From assembly GCF_017312365.1 (NCBI RefSeq), contig NZ_BLJI01000004.1, positions 62,001 through 126,000 on the forward strand: 64,000 bases of DNA. The letters run 5' to 3'. Both the position numbers and the translations under genes were made by a program. Numbering within the stretch: the stretch's first letter is position 1; every line of letters starts with the position of its first letter. The stretch is from Chroococcus sp. FPU101 (GTDB lineage Bacteria; Cyanobacteriota; Cyanobacteriia; Cyanobacteriales; Microcystaceae). The notes under the pieces were generated by a model. It was not told where the DNA came from. It saw nothing but the letters and a program-made list of their open reading frames with translations, and did no database searches. Of the stretch, positions 27,833 through 36,739 are shown piece after piece.

Positions 27833-29081
27833 ACATCAAATTTATATTAAAGTTTGTTCCTTACTGCTTTTTCAATCGGTTTTTGAAAATGAAGTTGGCG
27901 AAGCTTTTTTGAATCTCCTACAACAATTGAATTTAGTTGAATCCAATCAAAACTATAAAATTAATTGTTTACAAGCCTATGGAATTTGGTTTAGATCACT
28001 AGCTAAATGTAATCAAAGTTGGCAAGATTATTTAGTTCAGCAAATTCTTTTAGATGATAATCCTTTTAGTCAACAAGTACAGAAACAAACTTTAGCGGAA
28101 TTACCTTCATCTTTATTAAACGCAGTTAAACATGATTTAGAAATATTAGAAGGAATTTATAACTGGAATCCGCAAAAAACATTTAATACTCTACCTTCTT
28201 GGCAAATAGATCATACTTTGAATAACTTTTTACATCAATCTCAAAACTGGACAGAATTGATAGAACCATTAGCTAATTATTATCAACAATATGGTATGGG
28301 AATTTTTGCACAATACCAAGCGTTGCAGTGGACTAACGGAAATTTATTAGGAATTAAATACTTTGATCCGATCCAAATTGATGAAATCGTCGGTTATGAA
28401 CTGCCCAAAGAAACCCTTATTAAAAATACAGAATGTCTTCTTATGGGAAAACCAGCCCTTCATGTCTTATTGTATGGCAGTCGAGGGAGTGGTAAATCAT
28501 CATTAGTCAAAGCTTTACTAAACCAATATAGTGAACAGGGTTTAAGATTAATTGAAGTTCCAAAAGACTCTTTCAAAGACTTACCACTAATTTTAGAACG
28601 AGTTAGAGAACAGCCGCAAAAGTTTATTATTTTTGTTGATGACTTATCCTTTGAAGAAGATGATGAAACCTTTAAAGCGTTAAAAGTCGTTTTAGAAGGA
28701 AGTATTATCGCAAAAGCTACAAATGTAGTTGTTTATGCTACATCGAATCGACGACATTTAGTTAAAGAATATTTTAGCGATCGCCCGCGTCCCAGTGAAG
28801 CAGACGAGGTGCATGGGTGGGATACCCAACAAGAAAAACTCTCATTTAGCGATCGTTTTGGTTTAACCCTCACCTTTGAACCAGCCAACCAAGACACCTA
28901 TTTAAAAATCGTCCATCATTTAGCCGAAATTGCCCAAATCCCCTTAACCTCCGATGAACTCGAATTTAAAGCTAAACAATGGGCTACTCGTCATAATGGA
29001 CGTTCTGGACGCACTGCCAGACAATTTATTGATTACCTCCAAGGAGAACTTAAACTAACTAACGGATTTAGCAAATTCTAA
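27825..29081 (+). CDS. DUF815 family P-loop ATPase
   Basis: A protein of 418 aa. A helical N-terminal 190 residues precedes an AAA+-like ATPase: Walker A GSRGSGKSS at 218-226, Walker B in FIIFVDDLSFEEDD, and the sensor-like VVYATSNRRHLV. DUF815 proteins are AAA+ ATPases of unknown role. The ORF starts 8 bases inside the kinase gene, suggesting the two products act together. It converges with a small gene, overlapping its 3' end by 27 bases. Confidence 0.88.
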   Translation: MTEHQIYIKVCSLLLFQSVFENEVGEAFLNLLQQLNLVESNQNYKINCLQAYGIWFRSLAKCNQSWQDYLVQQILLDDNPFSQQVQKQTLAELPSSLLNAVKHDLEILEGIYNWNPQKTFNTLPSWQIDHTLNNFLHQSQNWTELIEPLANYYQQYGMGIFAQYQALQWTNGNLLGIKYFDPIQIDEIVGYELPKETLIKNTECLLMGKPALHVLLYGSRGSGKSSLVKALLNQYSEQGLRLIEVPKDSFKDLPLILERVREQPQKFIIFVDDLSFEEDDETFKALKVVLEGSIIAKATNVVVYATSNRRHLVKEYFSDRPRPSEADEVHGWDTQQEKLSFSDRFGLTLTFEPANQDTYLKIVHHLAEIAQIPLTSDELEFKAKQWATRHNGRSGRTARQFIDYLQGELKLTNGFSKF

Positions 29082-29348
29082 AATCGAGTTAGTCAAAGCT
29101 TGATGCTCATCAGAACTAAGATAGTAACAATGTCCTTTAATTTCGTTCAAAAAACAAATTAAAGACAAACACGCGGACTCTAAATCAGCACGATGACGAG
29201 CAACTGCTAAAGCTTGTTGAGGAGTCGGATAAACTTTACAATCACTCAGCCAGACTGTTTGTTCTGAAAGCCAACACCGAAAAGTATAGCCAGTTGGCTC
29301 AGATATCAAATCAATTAACCATCCATGATATCTTTCTTTAACATTCAT
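29055..29348 (-). CDS. small hypothetical protein
   Basis: A protein of 97 aa with no signal or membrane segment. Many aromatic residues and a YHGWLIDLI/GYTFRCWL core suggest a compact alpha/beta fold. I do not recognise the family. Its 3' end overlaps the convergent DUF815 gene by 27 bases. Codon usage resembles the neighbours. Confidence 0.6.
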   Translation of the reverse strand: MNVKERYHGWLIDLISEPTGYTFRCWLSEQTVWLSDCKVYPTPQQALAVARHRADLESACLSLICFLNEIKGHCYYLSSDEHQALTNSILEFAKSVS

Positions 29349-29450
29349 GCCGTGAGGGAAAATAATTTCTGTGATGTGTCTAATCTATAAGCTTAATTTA
29401 TCTAAATGCAGTCACCATGTATGAATTGTGCAGAATTCGTGCAGAAATTT

Positions 29451-30143
29451 TCATTTGAGACGATAACCTAAACCATGAACCGTTTCAATAAAATCATCTG
29501 GCGCACCTAACGCTTTAAGTTTTTGTCGTAATCCCCGAATATGAGAGTTAACCGTTTCTTCGACTGGAGAATTATCGAGTGACCAAACTTGCTCAATGAT
29601 ACCAGAACGACTGAGAACACGCCGACCATTCGTCACCAATAATTCTAACAAAGCATATTCTTTAGGTGTTAGAGTTAAGGGTTGTTGATTATAAGTCGCT
29701 TCAAAGGTACTCGGATTTAAGTGTAGATTACCCCAACTTAATGTTAGATTTGCCGTCGAACTTCCACGTCTTAAATTTGCTCGAACTCGTGCCATCAATT
29801 CCCCTAAATCAAAAGGTTTGGTGACATAATCATCCGCACCCGCATCAAGTCCTGCTATCTTATCAGTTACTGTATCACGAGCCGTCAGCATTAAGACAGG
29901 CACGGTAGCATTTTGGTAAGAGGGACTATTGGTGTTACTCTGTCGTAAACGTTGACAAAACCGTATTCCATCGAGTTTAGGTAAAGTAACATCTAAAACA
30001 ACTAAATCATATTTCAACAGTTCTACCCAATTCCACGCAGTTATCCCATCTTTCGCTAAATCAACGACGTACTGACAGTTCGTTAAAGCTTCAGTTAAGA
30101 TGTCGGCTAACTGGATATCATCTTCAACGACTAAAATACGCAT
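29451..30143 (-). CDS. OmpR-family response regulator (RppA-like)
   Basis: A protein of 230 aa. The N-terminal receiver domain has the acidic pair VVEDD, the phosphoacceptor Asp in LVVLDVTLPKLDG and the conserved Lys in VTKPFD. The C-terminal winged helix has LTPKEYALLELL and the recognition helix around VNSHIRGLRQKLK. It is a DNA-binding transcription factor. The closest named relatives seem to be RppA/NrsR types. No sensor kinase follows on its strand; the kinase at 30541 is divergent and separated by a DUF433 gene. Confidence 0.9.
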   Translation of the reverse strand: MRILVVEDDIQLADILTEALTNCQYVVDLAKDGITAWNWVELLKYDLVVLDVTLPKLDGIRFCQRLRQSNTNSPSYQNATVPVLMLTARDTVTDKIAGLDAGADDYVTKPFDLGELMARVRANLRRGSSTANLTLSWGNLHLNPSTFEATYNQQPLTLTPKEYALLELLVTNGRRVLSRSGIIEQVWSLDNSPVEETVNSHIRGLRQKLKALGAPDDFIETVHGLGYRLK

Positions 30144-30278
30144 TGTTTATAGATCCGATAAAAAGTTAGAGTGTAAGTAATGATGTGTCAACAATTGTCT
30201 TTTAGAGCGATCCCTATATTTTATTTTGCTTGAAAATGATGGGTAAAATGTAAATGTACACTACAAGCTTAAAAACAA

Positions 30279-30497
30279 ATGCTTAGAAATTCTTTAATTA
30301 TTAATACATCTTCTGAAATTATGGGCGGCACTCCAGTATTTACTAATACAAGAGTTCCAGTACAGACACTTTTTGATTATTTGAAAGCAGGAAAGTCAAT
30401 TGATGATTTTTTAGATGGTTTTCCAACTGTAACCAGAGAGCAAGTCATCGCTTTGCTTTTTGAGGCTCATCAACAGCTTGTCGATACAGTAGCATAG
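30279..30497 (+). CDS. DUF433 protein (antitoxin-like)
   Basis: A protein of 72 aa. The whole protein is the DUF433 domain: GGTPVFTNTRVPVQTLFDYL, then FLDGFPTVTREQVIALL. DUF433 proteins have an HTH-like fold and usually act as the antitoxin of a PIN-like DUF5615 toxin encoded just downstream. No such toxin is present; the next gene is a histidine kinase. This is therefore a solitary antitoxin-type gene, either a relic or a regulator. Confidence 0.85.
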   Translation: MLRNSLIINTSSEIMGGTPVFTNTRVPVQTLFDYLKAGKSIDDFLDGFPTVTREQVIALLFEAHQQLVDTVA

Positions 30498-30540
30498 CAT
30501 GAAAATTTTTTTAACCAAAAACATTTAACATTTATTATTA

Positions 30541-31914
30541 ATGGCTGGAGCGAATCAAAATAAGTGGATAATCGGTGGTTTTAGTCTAACACTATTACTA
30601 ATGGGTTTAGTCAGTTTTGCTTCTTATAAAAATATTACTGCGATTAGAGAAAATTCAGATAAAGTACAAACTACTTATGAAATTATTAATAATTTGAGTG
30701 ATTTTCATGCGAGTATGACGGTTGCAGAATCAGGAAGAAGAGGTTATGTTGCTAGTGGAGATATCGCCGAATTAGAACGATATCGTAAAGCGGTTAGAGA
30801 AATCCAGGCTGAACTGAATTTATTACAAAAACAGTTGCAATACGCAGCACCATCTCAACAGCAACAATTAGCAGCATTACAACGCTTAGTCAATCAACGA
30901 TTAGCATTACTCAAACAATCAATTGATTTGTATCAACGTAATTCATTAGATAGTGTTACACAAAAGGCTATTACCGTAGAAAGCATTAAATTACGAGAGA
31001 AAATTTTAGTGATTCTGGCTCAGATGAAAGCAGATGAGGAGCAACTACTGCAAAGCTGGTTAACTCGCTCGCGTTCTCATATTCAATCTAGAGTCCTTTT
31101 AAGTTTTGTGGGAACTATTTTAAGTTTTGTTGTTATTGATGGGATTTTTCTAATTCTGTATTATCAATGGAAGCAAGAGCAAGAAATGAGTAGAATTCAA
31201 CAGGAGTTAAAACAAGAAAAAGAAATAATTGAATTAAAAAACAAACTTTTTTCAATGATATCTCATGAGTTTCGTACCCCTTTAAGTGTGATTCTCTCTT
31301 CATCGCAATTATTAGAAAACTCTCTGACCAAAGAGGTAGAACCAAAATTATTTAAAAATATTTATAGAATTCAATCTTCTGTCAAACTAATGAATCAATT
31401 TTTAACAGATTTATTAACATTATCAAGAGCAGAATCAGGAAACTTAGAATTTAATTTAGTATCAGTTGATCTAGAAGCTTTTTGTTTAAATTTAGTTGAA
31501 AATATGCAATTAATAGCGACTGAGAAACATCAGATAAAAATGAGCAGTGAAGTCGTATGTCAGCGAATTTATCTCGATGAAAAATTATTATATTCTATCT
31601 TAAGTAATGTTTTACTTAATGCGATCAAATATTCACCTGAAGGAGGTAGTATTGATTTTATTTTAAAATGTGAAGCCGAAAAAACAGTGTTTCAGATTAA
31701 GGATCAAGGTATAGGTATTTTAGTGGACGACCTGCCAAAAATTTATCAACCTTTCTATCGTGGACAGAATGTAGAGCAAATTGTTGGAACAGGATTAGGG
31801 TTGGCTGTTGTTCAAAAATGCCTTGAACTCTATCATGGAACAATTGAGGTTGAAAGCAATGTGTACAAAGGTACTCAATTTACAATTACGATACCCCACC
31901 TACCCAGAGGCTAA
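30541..31914 (+). CDS. CHASE3-domain sensor histidine kinase
   Basis: A membrane protein of 457 aa. The first membrane helix is at about residues 8-28, the CHASE3 extracytoplasmic domain at about 35-170 (VAESGRRGYVASGD) and the second helix at about 182-203. HisKA has the H-box MISHEFRTPLSV. The ATPase domain has N-box NVLLNAIKYSPEGG, G1 DQGIGI and G2 GTGLGLAV. It senses an unknown stimulus. It is followed on the same strand by an Rcp1-like receiver and a receiver-kinase hybrid, probable relay partners. Confidence 0.92.
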   Translation: MAGANQNKWIIGGFSLTLLLMGLVSFASYKNITAIRENSDKVQTTYEIINNLSDFHASMTVAESGRRGYVASGDIAELERYRKAVREIQAELNLLQKQLQYAAPSQQQQLAALQRLVNQRLALLKQSIDLYQRNSLDSVTQKAITVESIKLREKILVILAQMKADEEQLLQSWLTRSRSHIQSRVLLSFVGTILSFVVIDGIFLILYYQWKQEQEMSRIQQELKQEKEIIELKNKLFSMISHEFRTPLSVILSSSQLLENSLTKEVEPKLFKNIYRIQSSVKLMNQFLTDLLTLSRAESGNLEFNLVSVDLEAFCLNLVENMQLIATEKHQIKMSSEVVCQRIYLDEKLLYSILSNVLLNAIKYSPEGGSIDFILKCEAEKTVFQIKDQGIGILVDDLPKIYQPFYRGQNVEQIVGTGLGLAVVQKCLELYHGTIEVESNVYKGTQFTITIPHLPRG

Positions 31915-32178
31915 AATCACGTAGATTTTCAATCTGCTAAAAGGCTCATTAGTTTTTCTGTATTAGGATAGATGTAAATTGCTTCATCAAGGCTTCATAT
32001 TAGGATTAGATATTTACATCTACTTTTAAAATTTATGTCTATAGATAGATTGTTTAAGCTTACAAGTCTTTCACTAATGACCGAAGTATATAAGAGCTTT
32101 TTTTGTTTATAATTGTAACGAAAATAACTTTTGAATAATCCGTACAGAATGCGGATTTTTGAATTGTAACTAGCAACT

Positions 32179-32613
32179 ATGGAAGATACAATGATTAACG
32201 TCCTGCTGGTAGAAGATGACGAAGTTGATGTAATGAATGTAAAAAGGGCATTTAAAAAAAATAACATTACTAATCCGTTATTTGTGGCTTCAAACGGTCT
32301 AGAGGCCCTGAAAATGCTAAAAAGTAGTGGTGATGGAAACCCCCCTATGGTTCCCGCAAATCGTCGCTTAATTTTGTTAGATTTGAATATGCCGAGAATG
32401 GGCGGGATTGAATTTTTACAATCACTTCGTTCCGATCCAGACTTAAAAAGCATTCCAGTGGTTGTTTTAACGACTTCTAATCAAGATCAAGATAGAGTAG
32501 AAGCATATCAACTTAATGTTGCTGGCTATATTCTCAAACCTGTCACATTTTCTAACTTTGTCGAAACAATGGCAACGTTAAACAATTATTGGACATTATG
32601 TCAACTAATTTAA
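32179..32613 (+). CDS. single-domain response regulator (Rcp1-like)
   Basis: A protein of 144 aa consisting only of a receiver domain: VEDDEVD acidic cluster, phosphoacceptor Asp in LILLDLNMPRMGG, Thr in VVVLTTSNQDQD and Lys in YILKPVTF. The insertion after the second helix is typical of Rcp1, the partner of cyanobacterial phytochromes. Here it probably serves the neighbouring kinases. ATG 32191 is an alternative start. It lies 42 bases before the hybrid kinase. Confidence 0.92.
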   Translation: MEDTMINVLLVEDDEVDVMNVKRAFKKNNITNPLFVASNGLEALKMLKSSGDGNPPMVPANRRLILLDLNMPRMGGIEFLQSLRSDPDLKSIPVVVLTTSNQDQDRVEAYQLNVAGYILKPVTFSNFVETMATLNNYWTLCQLI

Positions 32614-32655
32614 GTGTCTCACGTCAGACCGTAAGCTAACTCTATAACATAGACT

Positions 32656-33762
32656 ATGAATCAAACGCTGAGAATTCTAATAGTAGATGACGATGAAGTT
32701 GATCGTATGGCGGTTCGTCGGGCGTTGAAAGTCGATGGACTAAGTTTAAAGATTTCTGAAGCAGGAGACTGTGCCACAGCGATCGCCCAAGTAGATCAAC
32801 ATCCTTTTGATTGTATTTTCGTTGATTACCGCTTACCCGATAGTGATGGTTTGGCACTGGTTAAACAATTTCGTAGTCAAGGGCTAACAATTCCCTTGAT
32901 TGCCCTGACGGGTCAAGGGGATGATCAAATCGCTGTAGAATTAATGAAAGCTGGAGCGTCGGATTATTTATCTAAATCTCGGATCAATTCAGGAAGATTA
33001 GTTCAAACACTTCAAAGCGTGATGCGTCTTCATCAAGCTGAACAAGAAGCAGCACTAGCAACACAGCAAAAAGAAGAATTAGCCAAACAAAGAGAAGATT
33101 TTGTCTCGCGGATGACTCACGATCTCAGAACCCCTTTGATCGCTGCTAACCGAATGCTACAACTGTTTCAAGAAGAAGTGTATGGCGATATTACGCCAGA
33201 AATGGATAAAGCGATCGCAGTGATTATTCGCAGTAATCATAATTTATTAGAAATGGTTAATAATCTGCTAGAAGTATATTGTCATGAGGCAGGCTATAAA
33301 CAACTTAATTTTACAAATGTTGATCTAGAAGAAGTTATTTCCGAAGTTGTACAAGAATTAAACCCATTAGCAGAACAAAAACACATCGCCTTAACGGCAT
33401 ACATTGACGACAACGCTAATAGTGTTGTGATGGGTGATCGTGTAGAATTACGACGAGTTTTTATTAATTTAGTGAGTAATGCTATTAAATTTACAGACGA
33501 AGGTTATATTAAAATTGAGCTAACCGAACATGATTCTTTAGTAACAGTCCACGTTCAAGATACAGGTTCTGGAATTAGACCAGAAGACCAAGCTGTTTTA
33601 TTTGAACGTTTCCGACAAGGTAATCATAAACGTTCAACCAGTGGCTTAGGATTATATTTATCTCGTCGAATTATCGAAGTTCATCAAGGCACGATCACGG
33701 TACAATCTGAAGTCGGAAAAGGTAGTATTTTTAGAGTTCAGTTACAGGCATCACAAGAATAA
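32656..33762 (+). CDS. receiver-histidine kinase hybrid
   Basis: A soluble protein of 368 aa. An N-terminal receiver (VDDDEVDRMAVRR, Asp in DCIFVDYRLPDSDG) is joined through a short coiled linker to HisKA (H in RMTHDLRTPLIAANRML) and an ATPase domain (NLVSNAIKFTDEG, DTGSGI, TSGLGLYLS). With no membrane segment, it likely takes phosphate or a signal through its receiver. It is the last gene of the CHASE3 kinase/Rcp1/hybrid cluster and converges with ackA, 14 bases away. Confidence 0.92.
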   Translation: MNQTLRILIVDDDEVDRMAVRRALKVDGLSLKISEAGDCATAIAQVDQHPFDCIFVDYRLPDSDGLALVKQFRSQGLTIPLIALTGQGDDQIAVELMKAGASDYLSKSRINSGRLVQTLQSVMRLHQAEQEAALATQQKEELAKQREDFVSRMTHDLRTPLIAANRMLQLFQEEVYGDITPEMDKAIAVIIRSNHNLLEMVNNLLEVYCHEAGYKQLNFTNVDLEEVISEVVQELNPLAEQKHIALTAYIDDNANSVVMGDRVELRRVFINLVSNAIKFTDEGYIKIELTEHDSLVTVHVQDTGSGIRPEDQAVLFERFRQGNHKRSTSGLGLYLSRRIIEVHQGTITVQSEVGKGSIFRVQLQASQE

Positions 33763-33776
33763 ATGATATTGTTCTA

Positions 33777-34991
33777 TTAATCTGACTTAAGCTGATGCCA
33801 ACATTCTTGAGCGATCGCCCAATCTTCCTCAGTATGAATGACCATAATTCGGATAGTTGAATCAGGTGTAGCAATATCCGTATCGACTGGATGGGAATTA
33901 TTTTTATCTTGATCGATTTTCCAACCCAAAAAGCCAAAGCCATGACAGACTTTTTCTCTGACGATGGGTGCATTTTCGCCGACTCCTGCGGTAAATAAAA
34001 TCAGATCCGCCCCTTCTAGAGTAGATAACATTTCGCCGATGCCTTTTTTAATCAGATGAATATACATCTTAAAAGCTAATTTTGCTCGTTCATTCCCTTC
34101 ATCTATAGCTTCTAAGATAGGGCGTAAATCGCCAGAAATCCCCGAAATCCCCTTTAAACCAGACTCTTTATTTAATAAATGATTTAACTGATCAATATCA
34201 TAAAGATGTTCTTTCATAAGATAAATTAAAATTGCTGGATCAAAAGAACCACTACGTGTTCCCATCATCAATCCTTCTAAGGGCGTAAATCCCATTGTCG
34301 TATCGATACTTTTTCCGTCTTTAATTGCCGTCAAAGAACAACCATTGCCCAGATGACAAGCAATAATTTTTAGTGAGGCGATCGGTTTTCCTAAAATTTG
34401 GGCAGCGCGGTTAGCACAATATTGATGACTGGTTCCGTGAAAGCCATAACGTCGTATTCCTTTTTGTGACCATTCATAGGGAAGTGGATAAATCGAGTTT
34501 TCATCGGGTATCGAGGTATGAAACGCTGTATCAAATACTGCTACTTGGGCAACTCCTAATACCTTTTTGATCGCTGTTATACCCTCTAAATGTGCGGGGT
34601 TGTGGGCAGGGGCTAATGGAATTAAATTAGAGATTTCTGCTTCAACTTCAGGTGTAATCAAAGTAGCGGCGGAATATTTTTTACCACCATGTACGATCCG
34701 ATGTCCAACACAATTGATTTCTGATAAACTTTCGATGACTTTGGTATCGCCTTCTACTAATGTATTTAATAGTTTGGCAATACCTTCAAGATGTTGATCG
34801 CCTCGTAATTCAATTTCTTGTTTGACTCCATTGGCATTAACCGTTAGAATGCCAAAATCAGAAGATGCTGTCCAATCGATATCCGCTTTCCACAAAGGTT
34901 GAGGAGGATGTTCAGGGAGTTGTTCATCGCTTAACTCATACAAACAGCTTTTTTGACTGCTAGAACCCGCATTGAGAATCAGAATTTTCAT
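33777..34991 (-). CDS. ackA: acetate kinase
   Basis: A protein of 404 aa that interconverts acetyl phosphate + ADP and acetate + ATP. Signatures are the N-terminal LILNAGSSSQKSCLYE, CVGHRIVHGGKKY, RRYGFHGTSHQYC and HLGNGCSLTAIKDG. It is a single-gene unit on the minus strand. No phosphotransacetylase gene is in the window. Acetyl phosphate could also feed the two-component proteins next door, but adjacency alone does not show this. Confidence 0.97.
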   Translation of the reverse strand: MKILILNAGSSSQKSCLYELSDEQLPEHPPQPLWKADIDWTASSDFGILTVNANGVKQEIELRGDQHLEGIAKLLNTLVEGDTKVIESLSEINCVGHRIVHGGKKYSAATLITPEVEAEISNLIPLAPAHNPAHLEGITAIKKVLGVAQVAVFDTAFHTSIPDENSIYPLPYEWSQKGIRRYGFHGTSHQYCANRAAQILGKPIASLKIIACHLGNGCSLTAIKDGKSIDTTMGFTPLEGLMMGTRSGSFDPAILIYLMKEHLYDIDQLNHLLNKESGLKGISGISGDLRPILEAIDEGNERAKLAFKMYIHLIKKGIGEMLSTLEGADLILFTAGVGENAPIVREKVCHGFGFLGWKIDQDKNNSHPVDTDIATPDSTIRIMVIHTEEDWAIAQECWHQLKSD

Positions 34992-35171
34992 CGTCAGTTA
35001 AGATACACGCATAATTATTTGTCATGATAGCGACTCTAGGTTAAGAGGGTATAAATTGCTCTTATAGAATTTTTCATCATCAAATCTTAAAACTTTAGCT
35101 TTTTGTTAACAATGTACTAGGATTATCTCGTTATATTAGGGGTATTGCGATAAATTTTTTAGGTAGCATTT

Positions 35172-36218
35172 ATGGCTAAAACCCTACTTGATCAACTGAA
35201 AGAAGTCACGGTTATTGTAGCTGATACAGGAGATATTCAATCTATTGAAACCTTCACACCACAAGACGCGACAACCAATCCTTCTTTGATCACGGCTGCG
35301 GCACAAATGCCCCAGTATCAAGAGATTGTTGATACTACTCTAAGAACGGCTAGAGAGAAATTAGGTAAAGATGCCCCTGCGGTTGAGGTGGCTAAACTAG
35401 CATTTGATCGTTTAGCGGTTGCGTTTGGTCTACAAATTCTGAAAATTGTTCCAGGACGTGTTTCAACTGAAGTAGATGCTCGTTTATCTTATGATACTGA
35501 AGCAACGCTCGAAAAAGGTCGCTATCTGATTTCTGAGTATGAAGCGGCTGGCATTTCCCGCGATCGCGTTTTGATTAAAATTGCCTCCACTTGGGAAGGG
35601 ATCAAAGCGGCTGAAGTTTTGGAGAAAGAAGGCATTCACTGTAATTTAACTCTGCTGTTTGGCTTACATCAAGCGATCGCCTGTGCTGATGCGGGAGTAA
35701 CTTTGATCTCGCCCTTTGTTGGACGGATCTTAGATTGGTATGTTAAAGAAACAGGCAAAGAATACAGTAGCACTGAAGATCCAGGGGTTCAGTCTGTCAC
35801 CGAAATCTATAATTATTACAAGAAGTTTGGTTATAAAACTGAGGTGATGGGGGCTAGTTTCCGTAACGTTGGCGAAATTTGTGAACTAGCGGGCTGTGAT
35901 CTCTTAACCATTTCTCCCAAACTGTTAGAGACGTTAAAATTAACTGAGGCTGATTTACCTCGGAAACTTGATCCAGCGATCGCGTCATCTTTGGACATCG
36001 AAAAACTGACGATTGATCAAGCCACTTTTAATCAGATGCACGAAGCGGATCGGATGGCTTCCGAAAAACTCTCCGAAGGGATTCAAGGTTTTACGAAAGC
36101 CCTAGAAACACTAGAGAAATTATTGGCCGAGCGACTAGCACAAATCGAAGGAACAGCCCTTGTTTGTAATGCTGCGGTGATATCTTCAAATCCTATGATC
36201 TTGATGGCGATGGTTTAA
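35172..36218 (+). CDS. tal: transaldolase, C-terminal EF-hand tail lost by frameshift
   Basis: A predicted product of 348 aa. The catalytic barrel is complete: DATTNPSLI, the Schiff-base Lys in [14 protein letters not shown] and CNLTLLFG. It moves dihydroxyacetone units in the pentose phosphate pathway. The frame ends with a short odd tail after [11 protein letters not shown]. In a different frame the sequence continues with two canonical EF-hand loops to TAA 36332-36334. One missing base at about 36174-36179 would restore a 387-residue enzyme, near the usual length of cyanobacterial transaldolases with EF-hands. The enzyme core should still work. Confidence 0.93.
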   Translation: MAKTLLDQLKEVTVIVADTGDIQSIETFTPQDATTNPSLITAAAQMPQYQEIVDTTLRTAREKLGKDAPAVEVAKLAFDRLAVAFGLQILKIVPGRVSTEVDARLSYDTEATLEKGRYLISEYEAAGISRDRVLIKIASTWEGIKAAEVLEKEGIHCNLTLLFGLHQAIACADAGVTLISPFVGRILDWYVKETGKEYSSTEDPGVQSVTEIYNYYKKFGYKTEVMGASFRNVGEICELAGCDLLTISPKLLETLKLTEADLPRKLDPAIASSLDIEKLTIDQATFNQMHEADRMASEKLSEGIQGFTKALETLEKLLAERLAQIEGTALVCNAAVISSNPMILMAMV

Positions 36219-36334
36219 TTACTCGTGAAGAATGGCTAGGAACGGATGCTGTTTTCGATGCTTTAGACATTAATCATGATGGCAAAATTACAGCCGAAGA
36301 AATGGTAGCAGGTTTGGGAGCTTTAGTCTGTTAA
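36219..36334 (+). pseudogene. out-of-frame EF-hand extension of transaldolase
   Basis: Reading from 36179 in the shifted frame gives [19 protein letters not shown] and [12 protein letters not shown], two EF-hand loops with D-x-D/N-x-D-G spacing and a final Glu, then TAA at 36332. The loops begin inside the 3' end of the annotated frame (first Asp codon at 36197). This is the normal C-terminus of the family. Confidence 0.85.
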
Positions 36335-36508
36335 TTCTTAAATAATTTTTTGATAGGGTGGGCAATTGCTCACCTTTTTTATATTGCGTCTGTATTCATT
36401 GATACAAAATAATTAATATATAAAGAAATCAAAACATTTAAGCTATACTTAATTTTTTTCTCAAATCAAATTACTTAACGTATAAGAAATTGAGAAAGGT
36501 ATGAATCG

Positions 36509-36694
36509 ATGGAAACTGACAAAATCAAAGAAATTATTGACCGAGCTTTAGCCGATGGAATGCTTTCTAGAGCCGAAAGCGACATCATTAAAACGGCAAT
36601 ATATGCCAAGGGACATCCTATAGCCGAACACGTAGAACTTTTTCGGAAACTACAAGAAAAAGTTTGGCAAGGTCAAGTTCTATTAGGTGAATAA
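36509..36694 (+). CDS. small hypothetical protein
   Basis: A soluble protein of 61 aa, helical and charged (IKEIIDRALADGMLSRAESDIIKTAIYAKG). I do not recognise a named family; similar short proteins seem common in cyanobacteria. It sits 45 bases before the fructokinase gene on the same strand and may share its transcript. The preceding 170 bases are AT-rich and probably contain the promoter. Confidence 0.6.
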   Translation: METDKIKEIIDRALADGMLSRAESDIIKTAIYAKGHPIAEHVELFRKLQEKVWQGQVLLGE

Positions 36695-36739
36695 TTTTTT
36701 GTGCGAGTCTAGTATTAGTAGTTTTTTCCAGCTATTCCT

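Noticed and set aside
31995-32453. 152-codon ORF antisense to the Rcp1-like gene
   Set aside because: It is the mirror of a well-supported receiver domain and has no family features.
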